Positions 38,565 to 46,894 of a stretch of DNA of 64,000 nt are shown one piece after another. The stretch is from the NCBI GenBank assembly GCA_963719975.1, contig CAVRED010000005.1, positions 186,001 to 250,000 of the forward strand, read 5' to 3'. The stretch's first letter is position 1. The number at the start of each line of letters is the position of its first letter. Source of the stretch: Poindextera sp963719975. GTDB lineage: Bacteria > Pseudomonadota > Alphaproteobacteria > Caulobacterales > Caulobacteraceae. A program made the translations under genes and the position numbers. Below the pieces are notes generated by a model. That model worked only from the letters and a program-made list of their open reading frames with translations. It had not been told where the DNA came from and ran no database searches.

Positions 38565-39200
38565 ATGACCGCAGCGGGCGGCGCCATCGACGCCAAGCGT
38601 CCCATCGCCCGTGGCCGCCGGGTGTTCTGGCTGGTCGCGGCCTTCAGCGTCGCGGTCGGGCTCTATGGGGTGTCCTACCTCGTTGGTCACCCGCCGCCGC
38701 CAGGTCCAGCCGCCAACGCGGCGCGCTATCCGTGGCTCGTCATCCACGCCGTCAGCGCCGGCTTGGCCCTCCTGATCGGGCCCTGGCAGTTCTTCTCGGC
38801 CATCCGCACGCGCTGGCCGATGGTTCACCGCTGGACCGGGCGCACCTACGTGACGCTCTGCGCGATCGGCGGGCCGGCCGGCCTGATCCTGGCCTGGAAC
38901 ACCAGCTCCGGCGACGTCGCGCGCTATGGCTTCCTGAGCCTCGCCGTCCTTTGGATGGCGACCACCGGCATGGCGTACACGCAAGCGCTCAGACGCAACT
39001 TCGTCGCCCATCGCGCCTGGATGACCCGTTCGTTCGCGCTGACCTTCGCGGCGGTGACGTTGCGAGCCTATCTGCCGTTCAGCGCGCTGCCGCATCTTAC
39101 GTTCGCCATCGTCTACCCGCTGACCGCGTGGATCTCCTGGATCCCCAACCTCGCGATCGCCGAGTGGTGGCTGCGTAGCGGCGGCCGACCGCGGACCTAG
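38565..39200 (+). CDS. DUF2306 multi-pass membrane protein (second copy)
   Basis: 211 residues from ATG 38565. Hydrophobic helices: VFWLVAAFSVAVGLYGVSYL, LVIHAVSAGLALLIGPWQFF, YVTLCAIGGPAGLILAW, GFLSLAVLWMATTGMAY, SFALTFAAVTLRAYLPF, FAIVYPLTAWISWIPNLAI. DUF2306 markers: I-H-A-V-S near helix 2, M-V-H-R-W-T-G-R-T-Y, and A-H-R-A-W-M-T-R-S with conserved histidines, equivalent to AHQAWVTR in the operon copy at 25422. Function unknown. It lies 13 bp after the DSD1 gene, probably in the same transcript. Confidence 0.85.
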   Translation: MTAAGGAIDAKRPIARGRRVFWLVAAFSVAVGLYGVSYLVGHPPPPGPAANAARYPWLVIHAVSAGLALLIGPWQFFSAIRTRWPMVHRWTGRTYVTLCAIGGPAGLILAWNTSSGDVARYGFLSLAVLWMATTGMAYTQALRRNFVAHRAWMTRSFALTFAAVTLRAYLPFSALPHLTFAIVYPLTAWISWIPNLAIAEWWLRSGGRPRT

Positions 39201-39209
39201 CGCGCCACA

Positions 39210-39821
39210 TTGCGCGGGCTTCCACGCATCGAAGGTTTCGCCATCGTCTCCGCTGAGGGGATGATTGCCGACGCTGCGGGTGTCATGCCCGATGCGTTGA
39301 AGTTCGACGCCGATCAGCGCTTCTTCGAATGCGGCCTCGATCGGGTCGACGTCGTCGTGCATGGGCGCAACTCCCATGAGCGGCAGCCGCATTCGCATCT
39401 ACGCCAGCGACTGGTCGTAACCGGCCAAATCCCAAGCCTTGCCGCCGATCCATCAAACGAAAAGGCGCTGTTCTGGAACCCGGCTGGCGCCTCGTTCGAG
39501 CAAGCCCTGGCTAGGCTCGGGGCGCCGTGTGCGCGCGTCGGCGTGATCGGCGGCACGGACGTGTTCGCGCTCTTCCTTGACCTCTATGACGTCTTCAACC
39601 TGTCGATCGCGCGCAGCGTGCGCCTGCCCAACGGTCGACCCGTCTTTCCAGAGGTCCCCGCGCTAACGCCAGCGGAGGTGCTCGCCCTGCACGGCCTAGG
39701 ACGCGGCCGCGGACGACTGCTAGACCGCTCGAACGGACTGATGATCGAGATCTGGCGCCGGCGTGCAGCTGTCGCGCCGGAATCGACGCGGGGGCGCAAG
39801 ACGGGTAAGCCGGACCGATGA
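39210..39821 (+). CDS. DHFR/RibD C-domain-like protein
   Basis: 203 residues from TTG 39210. The pattern IEGFAIVSAEGMIADAAGVMPDALKFDADQRFFECGLDRVDVVVHGRNSHE resembles the dihydrofolate-reductase fold shared by DHFR and RibD reductase domains (I-V-S-x-D-G-x-I-A, G-R-x-S/T-x-E). The later VGVIGGTDVFALFLDLYDVFNLSIARSVRLPNGRPVFPEV corresponds to the G-G-x-x-L/V nucleotide-binding element and E-V strand. It may reduce a pterin/flavin-like or other small substrate with NADPH. Its stop overlaps the next gene's ATG (ATGA). Confidence 0.7.
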   Translation: MRGLPRIEGFAIVSAEGMIADAAGVMPDALKFDADQRFFECGLDRVDVVVHGRNSHERQPHSHLRQRLVVTGQIPSLAADPSNEKALFWNPAGASFEQALARLGAPCARVGVIGGTDVFALFLDLYDVFNLSIARSVRLPNGRPVFPEVPALTPAEVLALHGLGRGRGRLLDRSNGLMIEIWRRRAAVAPESTRGRKTGKPDR

Positions 39822-40246
39822 GCGATCGTCCCGCCCTTCGTCGCCTGCTCGACCTGCCCGGCGTCTCCGACCTGGAATACAAGGCGCTGATGAAGCCGGC
39901 GTACGCCTCGGTCGAGGGCCGCGCCGAATTTCCCGAGATCGACGCCTGTTCGCTCGCGCTGTTCGGGCTCTCGGCCGATCAGGCCGAAGACGCGCCGCGG
40001 CCGGCCGATTGGGACGGGATCGAACGGCGGCCCGTGCGCGAGCAGGCGGAGGCTTTCGAAGCCGCCGGCTGGGACGTCACCGACGACAAGCGGCGGCCGC
40101 TGCGCATGTTCGGTCAGTTCAACGTCCAGCTTTGGCTTGCGCTGCGCGGCGTCGCCGGCAGCCTGCCGTTCGTACCGGAAGACGACAGGCCGGAGCGCTG
40201 GGTGTCCGCGCTCGAGCGCGAAGCTGCCCGATTCCGGAAGCGCTAG
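39818..40246 (+). CDS. hypothetical protein coupled to the DHFR-like gene
   Basis: 142 residues, ATG 39818 overlapping the previous stop. MSDRPALRRLLDLPGVSDLEYKALMKPAYASVEGRAEFPEIDACSLALFGL ... WDVTDDKRRPLRMFGQFNVQLWLALRGVAGSLPF ... ALEREAARFRKR. Soluble, acidic middle and basic end, no signal, helix or cysteine motif that I recognise (a single Cys). The overlap suggests it works with the DHFR-like protein. No function assigned. Confidence 0.65.
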   Translation: MSDRPALRRLLDLPGVSDLEYKALMKPAYASVEGRAEFPEIDACSLALFGLSADQAEDAPRPADWDGIERRPVREQAEAFEAAGWDVTDDKRRPLRMFGQFNVQLWLALRGVAGSLPFVPEDDRPERWVSALEREAARFRKR

Positions 40247-40276
40247 CGCCCGGGCTGGGCGGCTTGGGCGGCCAGC

Positions 40277-41101
40277 TTAGCCCTGCCAGGCGGCTTCGCG
40301 CTTCTCCATCCATGCTTTGACGCCTTCGCCGTAGTCGGGATGGCGGGCCATCTCGTCCAGGAGGCGTTCGGCGTCGACCACGGCCTCCGCGGCGGTGCGA
40401 TGCAGGTCGCGATAGATCTGCCGTTTGGTCTCGCGCGCCGCGCCGGGCGCGACCGACCGCGCCAGCATTGTCGCGTAGTCGCGGACGTTGGCCATGAGCT
40501 CGCCGGCCGGTAGCACCTTGTTCAGGAAGCCCATCGCGTAAGCCTCCTCGGCAGTGAACACGCAACTCGTCAGCAGAAGGTCGTTCGCGTGGGTTAGGCC
40601 GACGATGCGCGGCAACAGCCAGGAGAGACCGTACTCGGCGGGGAAGTTGAAGCGCCCGTGGGCTGTGGTGAACTTGGCGCCGGCTTGGGCGAAACGCAGG
40701 TCCGCGAACGCCGCCAGCACAAGGCCCACGCCCGCCGCCGCGCCGTTCATCGCCGCGATCACGGGCTTTCCGACGCCGAAGTGGTAGGCGAAGGTCGCAT
40801 CGAAGCGCGGGTCGACCCCGTAGCCGGGCTTGGCGATGTCCTCGCTGACGCCCGGGTCGTAGCGGCCCTTCTCGGCATGGCCTTCCAGCGCGCCGAGGTC
40901 GGCGCCGGCGCAGAAGGCGTTCCCCTCCGCATCGCCGGTCACCACGATCACCCGCACTTCGGGGTCGCGATCCGCCTGGTCGAGCAGCCAGCGGTATTCG
41001 GTGTGCATCCTGCCGGTCCAGGCGTTCCGCCGCTTGGGCCGCGCAAGGGTTATCGTCGCGATGCGGTCGGCGACGTCGTAGCGGGTCGTCTTGAGCTCCA
41101 A
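40277..41101 (-). CDS. enoyl-CoA hydratase/isomerase family protein
   Basis: 274 residues, ATG 41101. Crotonase fold: ATITLARPKRRNAWTGRMHTEY, VIVVTGDAEGNAFCAGADLGALEGH (first oxyanion hole, A-F-C-A-G-A-D-L), and GKPVIAAMNGAAAGVGLVLAAFADLRFAQAGAKFTTAHGRFNFPAEYGLSWLLPRIVG (second, G-A-A-A-G-V-G), with catalytic Glu position in F-P-A-E. It hydrates enoyl-CoA esters in beta-oxidation or related pathways; which acyl chain is unknown. Isolated on the minus strand, convergent with the hypothetical gene at 39818. Confidence 0.92.
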   Translation of the reverse strand: MELKTTRYDVADRIATITLARPKRRNAWTGRMHTEYRWLLDQADRDPEVRVIVVTGDAEGNAFCAGADLGALEGHAEKGRYDPGVSEDIAKPGYGVDPRFDATFAYHFGVGKPVIAAMNGAAAGVGLVLAAFADLRFAQAGAKFTTAHGRFNFPAEYGLSWLLPRIVGLTHANDLLLTSCVFTAEEAYAMGFLNKVLPAGELMANVRDYATMLARSVAPGAARETKRQIYRDLHRTAAEAVVDAERLLDEMARHPDYGEGVKAWMEKREAAWQG

Positions 41102-41190
41102 GGGCCTTCCTCCACCTGCGGCCTCGCCAGCCTAGCACGCGGCGGCCGCGGTTTGACGCGGCGATGCAAAGGCGGAATGAAGGCCGGCGC

Positions 41191-42612
41191 ATGCCATCGG
41201 ACACCCGACCCACGCTCGCCAAAACCCCGGCGCCGCTCGCGGTCGAGAGCGAACCCGACGGCCTGCCGATCCCGCGCCGCTATTGGGCGATGTTAGCGAT
41301 CGCGCTGGCGCTCACGCTCTCGGTGCTCGACTCATCGATCGCCAACGTGGCGCTGCCGACCATCGCGCGCGATCTGCACGCCGACCCCGCCGCTTCGATC
41401 TGGATCGTCAACGCCTATCAGCTGGCGACGGTGGTCTCGTTGCTGCCGCTCGCGGCGTTGGGCGAAATCATCGGCTACCGCCGCGTCTATCAGACCGGCC
41501 TGATCCTCTTCACGCTGGCCTCGCTCGGTTGCGCGATGACCCGCTCGATCGATGCGCTTGCGTTTGCCCGCATCGTCCAGGGGTTCGGCGCCGCCGGCAT
41601 CATGAGCGTCAACGGCGCACTGGTCCGCCATACCTATCCGTCCAGCCGTCTCGGCCAGGGCATCGGCATCAACGCGATGGTCATCTCGATCGCCGCGGCG
41701 GTGGGGCCGACGGCGGCTTCGGCCATCCTTGCGGTTGCACGCTGGCCCTGGCTGTTCGGCGTCAACGTCCCGGTGGGCATCGCGGCCATCGCCGTCGCCA
41801 GCTTCGCGCTGCCCAGGACGCAGACCTCTGAGCGACCCTTCGACTGGCCGAGCGCGCTCTTGAACGCCGCGGCGTTTGGGTTGCTGGTCTCGGGCGCCGA
41901 GGTCTGGGGGCGCGGCGCGTCCGCGATCGGGGTCGTCGAGGTGGCCTCCGGCGTCGCCGCCGCAGCCCTCCTCGTCGCGAGGGAGTGGCGACGGCCGGCG
42001 CCGCTCGTCCCCTTCGATCTGCTGCGCGTTCCGATCTACGGCCTCTCGATCGCGACCTCGATTTGCTCGTTCACCGCCCAGATGCTCGCGTTTGTCGCGT
42101 TGCCCTTCTTCTTTGAGACCGTGCTCGGGCGTTCGGCCGTTGCGACGGGCCTGTTGATGACGCCTTGGCCGGTTGCGGTCGGCATCGCCGCCCCGATCTC
42201 GGGTCACCTTTCCGATCGGCTGCCGGCGGGGCTCCTGGGCGGCATCGGCCTGGCGCTCCTCGCCATCGGGCTCTTCCTGCTCGCGCGGCTCTCGGTCAAC
42301 GCGACGGACGTCGACATCGTCTGGCGCATGGCGATCTGCGGGATCGGCTTTGGGATTTTCCAGGCGCCGAACAACCGCGCGATGATGTCGGCCGCTCCAC
42401 GACGGCGGAGCGGCGCGGCGGGCGGCATGCTGGCGACCGCGCGCCTCACCGGCCAGACCGTCGGGGCGGCGGCTGTCGCGTTGATCTTCCGCATGCAGGG
42501 CAGGGAGACAACCAACACTTCACTGCTTGCCGCAGCCGCCGTGGCCGTGGTCGCCGGGTGCATCAGCCTGACCCGGTTGGCGAGGCCGCTCGGGACCGCG
42601 GGGACGGCGTGA
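41191..42612 (+). CDS. MFS transporter, DHA2/EmrB-QacA type
   Basis: 473 residues from ATG 41191 (AAGG eight bases upstream). About 14 hydrophobic helices. First helix YWAMLAIALALTLSVLDSSIANVALPTIARDLH carries the D1 motif (L-D-x-x-I-x-N-V-A-L-P-x-I). Motif A is LGEIIGYRRVYQTGL and motif C lies in GIGINAMVISIAAAVGPTAA. Drug/proton antiport of amphipathic compounds or organic acids is the family role. No membrane-fusion (EmrA) or TetR-type regulator is adjacent, so substrate and control are open. Divergent from the enoyl-CoA hydratase gene, 89 bp apart. Confidence 0.92.
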   Translation: MPSDTRPTLAKTPAPLAVESEPDGLPIPRRYWAMLAIALALTLSVLDSSIANVALPTIARDLHADPAASIWIVNAYQLATVVSLLPLAALGEIIGYRRVYQTGLILFTLASLGCAMTRSIDALAFARIVQGFGAAGIMSVNGALVRHTYPSSRLGQGIGINAMVISIAAAVGPTAASAILAVARWPWLFGVNVPVGIAAIAVASFALPRTQTSERPFDWPSALLNAAAFGLLVSGAEVWGRGASAIGVVEVASGVAAAALLVAREWRRPAPLVPFDLLRVPIYGLSIATSICSFTAQMLAFVALPFFFETVLGRSAVATGLLMTPWPVAVGIAAPISGHLSDRLPAGLLGGIGLALLAIGLFLLARLSVNATDVDIVWRMAICGIGFGIFQAPNNRAMMSAAPRRRSGAAGGMLATARLTGQTVGAAAVALIFRMQGRETTNTSLLAAAAVAVVAGCISLTRLARPLGTAGTA

Positions 42613-42664
42613 GTCCGGCTTCGAGGGCTTTGGCTCACGAGCGAGCGGCCTTAAGATCGCGCCC

Positions 42665-43129
42665 ATGAGCGATCATCACGACTGGAAGCACGACGGCGTG
42701 CGGGTGATACCCGGCGACCAGCTCGACCCCAACACAGCCCAGACCCCCGGCATGAATCGCGCGGCGGCGATCAACTTCGCGCGTGTCGGCGCTGAGAAGC
42801 TCTGGGCCGGAACGGTCACCATCCACGCCGGCGCCAAGACCGGCGCCCATCACCACGGCGAGCTCGAGAGCGTGATCTACGTGCTGAAGGGCCGTGCGCG
42901 CATGCGCTGGGGCGAGGCGCTGGAGTTCACCGCCGAAGCGGGCCCTGGCGACTTCATCTACGTGCCGCCGTTCGTCCCCCACCAGGAGATCAACGCCTCG
43001 GACGACCAGCCGCTCGAGTGCGTCCTCGTGCGCAGCGGCGGCGAGGCGGTTGTGGTCAATCTCGACATCGCGCCCGTGGAGCAGCCCACGGCCGTCGCCT
43101 GGGTCGACTCCATCCACAAGGAAGGCTGA
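42665..43129 (+). CDS. cupin-domain protein
   Basis: 154 residues from ATG 42665. Cupin motif 1 in KTGAHHHGELESVIYVLKGRARM (H-H-H and Glu ligands); motif 2 in GDFIYVPPFVPHQEINASD (His ligand), giving a 3-His/1-Glu metal site typical of small single-domain cupins. Likely a cytoplasmic Fe/Mn/Ni-binding isomerase, dioxygenase or sensor; no specific reaction can be named. It follows the MFS gene by 52 bp on the same strand, so it may belong to that transcript. Confidence 0.85.
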   Translation: MSDHHDWKHDGVRVIPGDQLDPNTAQTPGMNRAAAINFARVGAEKLWAGTVTIHAGAKTGAHHHGELESVIYVLKGRARMRWGEALEFTAEAGPGDFIYVPPFVPHQEINASDDQPLECVLVRSGGEAVVVNLDIAPVEQPTAVAWVDSIHKEG

Positions 43130-43214
43130 GCTCGCCAGGCTCAGTTGGCCGGCCTGTCCAGTCCGCACTTGCCGGTGCGCAAGAGCGGCGGCGCCGCACC
43201 GCGTGACACCCCCG

Positions 43215-43781
43215 CTAGATGCTGGTGCGCCGTCCCGGCGGGATCGCCGCCGCCGGCGCTGATGGCTGCGCTGGCGCCGCCTGGGCCGCGCCGCAGTCGC
43301 CAGAGCTTTGGCGGACAACTTTGGGAGGCTGTCCAGGCCCCTGCGATGTCACCTCGAGGCTCTGCGTGCACGCATGCCCGCCGGAGAAGGTCGACACCAC
43401 GGAGTAGCTTTGAGCGCCGGCCGGGGCGTTCCCGATCGTGGCCTGCTGGAGCGGGTCTGCCGACATCGTTGGCATCGACGGCATGGCAAACGAACGCCGC
43501 AGCATCGCGGCCATCTCGCGGTCCATCTCGGCCTGCATGCGGTCGAGCATGGCGAAGGGCGAATTCGCGCCGAACTGAGCGGCCCACGCGGCCGCGGCCG
43601 GCGAGCCTTCCTGGACGATGACCCTTGGCGCCTTATCGCCCGTGTAGCGAATCTGCTCCACGCCCCCGCCGGGCAGCGGGATGGTGAGCACATGGGTCTG
43701 CGGCGCGTCGGCCGCGTAGGCGACAGCGCCGATCAGCCCGATCGTCGCGACGCCGAGAAGGACGGTTGAAAGGTTGCGCAT
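43215..43781 (-). CDS. exported hypothetical protein
   Basis: 188 residues from ATG 43781, GGAGACGC upstream. Signal peptide MRNLSTVLLGVATIGLIGAVAYAADA (cleavage around 23-26). The mature part includes THVLTIPLPGGGVEQIRYTGDKAPRVIVQEG, a Met-rich central helix (FAMLDRMQAEMDREMAAMLRRSFAMPSMPTM), and a C-terminal pair of cysteines (HACTQSLEVTS ... SSGDCGAA) with a Pro/Ala tail. No catalytic motif recognised. The cysteines could form a disulfide; the Met-rich part could bind copper (inference only). It sits alone, convergent with the cupin gene. Confidence 0.75.
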   Translation of the reverse strand: MRNLSTVLLGVATIGLIGAVAYAADAPQTHVLTIPLPGGGVEQIRYTGDKAPRVIVQEGSPAAAAWAAQFGANSPFAMLDRMQAEMDREMAAMLRRSFAMPSMPTMSADPLQQATIGNAPAGAQSYSVVSTFSGGHACTQSLEVTSQGPGQPPKVVRQSSGDCGAAQAAPAQPSAPAAAIPPGRRTSI

Positions 43782-43855
43782 GAGGCGTCTCCGCTGAGGG
43801 TGAAGACAGCGCCGACTATAGCACGCACTGTGACAAAACCTGGGCGCCGCGACGC

Positions 43856-45460
43856 CTAGATCTGCACCTTGCGACCGGCCCAGAACGGCGCGCGCACCTT
43901 GCCGCGCTGGATCTTGCCGGCCGGCGAGCGGGGCAGATCGTCGACATAGTCGACCGAGCGGGGGAGCTTGAACCCGGCGAGGCGCTCGCGGGCGAAGGTC
44001 ATGATCTCGGCGGTGAGCGCATCGCTCGGCTCGAAGCCGGGCTTCAGCATCAGGACGACCTTGACCTCCTCGCCCCACTCCTCGTTGGGGACGCCGATCG
44101 CGCAGCTGTCCTCGACCGCCGGGTGCTTGATCAGCTCGTTGTCGATCTCCTGCGGATAGATGTTCACCCCGCCGGAGATGATGCACTCAGCAGTGCGGCC
44201 GGTGAGGAAGAGGTAGCCGTCCGCGTCGAAATAGCCGACGTCGCCGAGCGTGAAGTAGCCGTCGCGATGGCTGGCCGCCGTCTTCGCCGGATCGTTGAAG
44301 TATTCGAACGGATTGGCGGCGGCGACCTTGAAGTAGAGCATGCCGGGTTGCCCCGGCGCGACCTCGCTGCCTTCGTCATCGAGCACGCGGGTGGAGTCCG
44401 GAGACTGTATCTTGCCGACGCTGCCGGGCTTCTTCAGCCACTCCTCGGACGAGATGGTGAAGCCCCCGCCGCCCTCGGAGCCGGCGTAGTATTCGCTGAG
44501 GATCGGGCCCAGCCACTCGATCATCGCCCGCTTCACGTCGGGCGGGCAGGGCGCGGCGCCGTGGATGATCTGTCTGAGGCTCGAAAGGTCGTACTTCGCG
44601 CGCACCTCCGGCGGCAGCGACAACAGCCGCTGGAACATGATCGCCACCATGTGGCAGTGCGTGACGCGGTATTTCTCGATGGTCCGCAAGACGGCCTCCG
44701 AGTCCCAGCGGCCATCCATGAACACCACCGGCACGCCCTGACTCATCGGCACCCGGACGTCGATGCCAAGCGGGGCGGCGTGATAGGCCGGACCGACGCA
44801 GAGCTGTACGTCCCTGTCATGCTGGTAGCCCCGCGCGCCGCCGAGCACGAACGGGATCTGGTTCAGCGCCTTGCGGTAGACGCCCTTCGGCCGCCCCGTC
44901 GTGCCGGAGGTGTAGAGCATGGTGTTGCCCTGCAAGGGGTCGTCGATGTCCGCGCCATCGTACGCCGCGAGCACGTCCTCGTAGTTCTGGAAGCCCTGCG
45001 CCCGGCCGCCGATGGCGACCTTGGCCACGAGCCGCGGCGCGTCGGCCGAGGCGCGCAGTCCGCCCTCGTATCGGGTCTCCGCGAACAGCACCTTGGCCTG
45101 ACAGTCGTTGATGACATAGGCGATCTCGTCCGCGGTGAGGTGCCAGTTGACCGGCGTCAGGCGAAGGCCGGCGCGCAAAGAGCCCTGCAGCACCTCGACG
45201 AACTCGGCGCGGTTCGAGCAGAGCAGGGCGACGGGGTCGCCGGGCTGGAGGCCCTGGGCGCGAAGAAAGCGCGCGATCCGGTTCGCGTTTGCGTTGATCT
45301 TCGCGAACGTGTGGGTCCCGTGGCTGTCGTAGACGCTGATCGCGTCCGGCTTCACCTGCGCCCAGACCGCGGTCGTCATCGCGACGGCCGAGGCTTCGAT
45401 CAGGCGCTGTTCCAGGGCCGCCCGCTCATCAGCGGAAGGCTGGGTCATCGTATCTGTCAC
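43856..45460 (-). CDS. acyl-CoA synthetase (AMP-binding)
   Basis: 534 residues from ATG 45460 (MTDTMTQPSADERAALEQ). Adenylate-forming enzyme: P-loop A3 motif TMLYTSGTTGRPKGV, A4/A5 GRWDSEAVLRTIEKYRVTH, GYFTLGDVGYFDADGYLFLTGR (A7-A8, with Asp in GDVG), and the C-terminal lysine in RSPAGKIQRGKVR. It activates a fatty or aromatic acid to CoA thioester at the cytoplasmic face. It follows the acyl-CoA dehydrogenase gene by 6 bp in the same direction, implying an operon that imports an acid into beta-oxidation. The chain length is not predictable. Confidence 0.92.
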   Translation of the reverse strand: MTDTMTQPSADERAALEQRLIEASAVAMTTAVWAQVKPDAISVYDSHGTHTFAKINANANRIARFLRAQGLQPGDPVALLCSNRAEFVEVLQGSLRAGLRLTPVNWHLTADEIAYVINDCQAKVLFAETRYEGGLRASADAPRLVAKVAIGGRAQGFQNYEDVLAAYDGADIDDPLQGNTMLYTSGTTGRPKGVYRKALNQIPFVLGGARGYQHDRDVQLCVGPAYHAAPLGIDVRVPMSQGVPVVFMDGRWDSEAVLRTIEKYRVTHCHMVAIMFQRLLSLPPEVRAKYDLSSLRQIIHGAAPCPPDVKRAMIEWLGPILSEYYAGSEGGGGFTISSEEWLKKPGSVGKIQSPDSTRVLDDEGSEVAPGQPGMLYFKVAAANPFEYFNDPAKTAASHRDGYFTLGDVGYFDADGYLFLTGRTAECIISGGVNIYPQEIDNELIKHPAVEDSCAIGVPNEEWGEEVKVVLMLKPGFEPSDALTAEIMTFARERLAGFKLPRSVDYVDDLPRSPAGKIQRGKVRAPFWAGRKVQI

Positions 45461-45466
45461 CGGGGG

Positions 45467-46693
45467 CTAGCCTCCGACCGAGCCGGTCAGCTCCGGCAGG
45501 TTCAGGATCCGCTTGGCGATGATGTTGTTCTGGATCTCGTGGCTGCCGCCGTAGATCGAGCCGGCCTTGCCGCCCAGCCAGCCGCGCACGGCCGCAAGCT
45601 CGTCGGCGTCGAAGCCCTCGCCCTCCCAGCCGAGGCCGTGGTTGCCCAGGAGTTCGACCATCAGCTCCGAGCGGTCCTGCATCACCTTCATCGACACGTT
45701 CTTCATGATCGAAGTGGTGGCGCTGGGGCTCATGTTGCCTCTGGCCTCGGCCGCCGCGCGGCGGACGGTCAGGCGCATCGCCTGCTCTTCCATGCGGTGG
45801 GCGATGATGCGGGCGCGCAGGTCTGCGTCGGCCAGGCGGCCGTCTTCGTCCGTACCGACATATTTCTTGGCCAAGTCGGCAATGCTGGTCGGCTCGCGCA
45901 CGGCGCCGGCGCCCAGCCGGTTGCCCATGCCGTTGCGCTCATGCTGCAAGAGGCGCTTGGCGATCGCCCATCCGCCGTTCAGCGACCCGACCAGGTTTTC
46001 CTTCGGCACCTTCACGTCGGTGAAGAAGGTCTCGCACTGGCCTGACGCGCCGGAGATCATCTTGATCGGCCGCGCTTCGACGCCGGGCGAGCGCATGTCG
46101 ATCAGAAGGAAGCTGATGCCCTCGTGCTTCTTGCTCGGATCGGTGCGTACGAGACAGAAGCACCAGTCGGCCAGGTGGGCGCCGCTGGTCCAGATCTTCT
46201 GCCCGTTGACCAGATAGTGGTCGCCCATATCGACCGCCTTGGTCTGCAAGGACGCGAGATCCGAGCCCGAGCCGGGCTCCGAGAAGCCCTGGCACCAGCG
46301 CAGCTCGCCGCGGCAGATCGGCGGGAAGTGCTTCAGCTTCTGCTCTTCGTTGCCGTATTCGAGCAGCGTGTGGCCGAACATGCCCGGGCCCATGCCCTGG
46401 ATCGGGTTGCGGGCGCCGATGCGGGCCATCTCTTCCTGCAACACGCGCGCCTCGGGCTGGCCAAGGCCGCCGCCACCGTACTTCTTCGGCCAGGTCGGGG
46501 TGCCCCAGCCCTTTTCGCCGATGCGCTTGCGCCAGAGGTCCACATCCTCGTCACGCTTGACGCGCGCTTCGCCCATCAGCTGCTCGGTCACCCGGTCGGG
46601 ATCCTTGCGCAGCGAGGCGGGGTAGTTCTCCTCGAGCCATTCGCGAACTTCGGTGCGGAAGGCGTCGAGCTCGGCGCCGCCAAAATCGGCCAT
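45467..46693 (-). CDS. acyl-CoA dehydrogenase
   Basis: 408 residues from ATG 46693, AGGAGA upstream (a TTG three bases earlier is in frame but less likely). FAD-dependent ACAD fold: WRKRIGEKGWGTPTWPKKYGGGGL, WCQGFSEPGSGSDLASLQTKA (FAD-binding strand), HERNGMGNRLGAGAV, SPSATTSIMKNVS, and GKAGSIYGGSHEIQNNIIAKRIL (C-terminal FAD/CoA loop). The usual catalytic Glu position could not be confirmed. Large clade of ACADs used for branched or cyclic acyl-CoAs, often beside CaiB transferases. First gene of the two-gene unit with the synthetase. Confidence 0.92.
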   Translation of the reverse strand: MADFGGAELDAFRTEVREWLEENYPASLRKDPDRVTEQLMGEARVKRDEDVDLWRKRIGEKGWGTPTWPKKYGGGGLGQPEARVLQEEMARIGARNPIQGMGPGMFGHTLLEYGNEEQKLKHFPPICRGELRWCQGFSEPGSGSDLASLQTKAVDMGDHYLVNGQKIWTSGAHLADWCFCLVRTDPSKKHEGISFLLIDMRSPGVEARPIKMISGASGQCETFFTDVKVPKENLVGSLNGGWAIAKRLLQHERNGMGNRLGAGAVREPTSIADLAKKYVGTDEDGRLADADLRARIIAHRMEEQAMRLTVRRAAAEARGNMSPSATTSIMKNVSMKVMQDRSELMVELLGNHGLGWEGEGFDADELAAVRGWLGGKAGSIYGGSHEIQNNIIAKRILNLPELTGSVGG

Positions 46694-46894
46694 CAAATCT
46701 CTCCTATGAAATCGGGGCGGCGTGGACGGCGCCGCTCTTCATTCTCGCGGGTTCAACGGGGCGAAAGTCCGGCGCCGAAATCGCGGCGTCGCTGCCCTCA
46801 CGTCAATTGTGGGAGCGCCAGGGGCCGGCGTCAACGCGGGCGGGCTTCGCGAAGGCTGGTTTTCCCTTGGCCGGGCTCGTAGAAGCTCAAAGGC

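Noticed and set aside
44123..46045. 640-codon plus-strand frame opposite acyl-CoA synthetase and dehydrogenase
   Set aside because: Both minus-strand genes carry complete family motifs; this frame has none.
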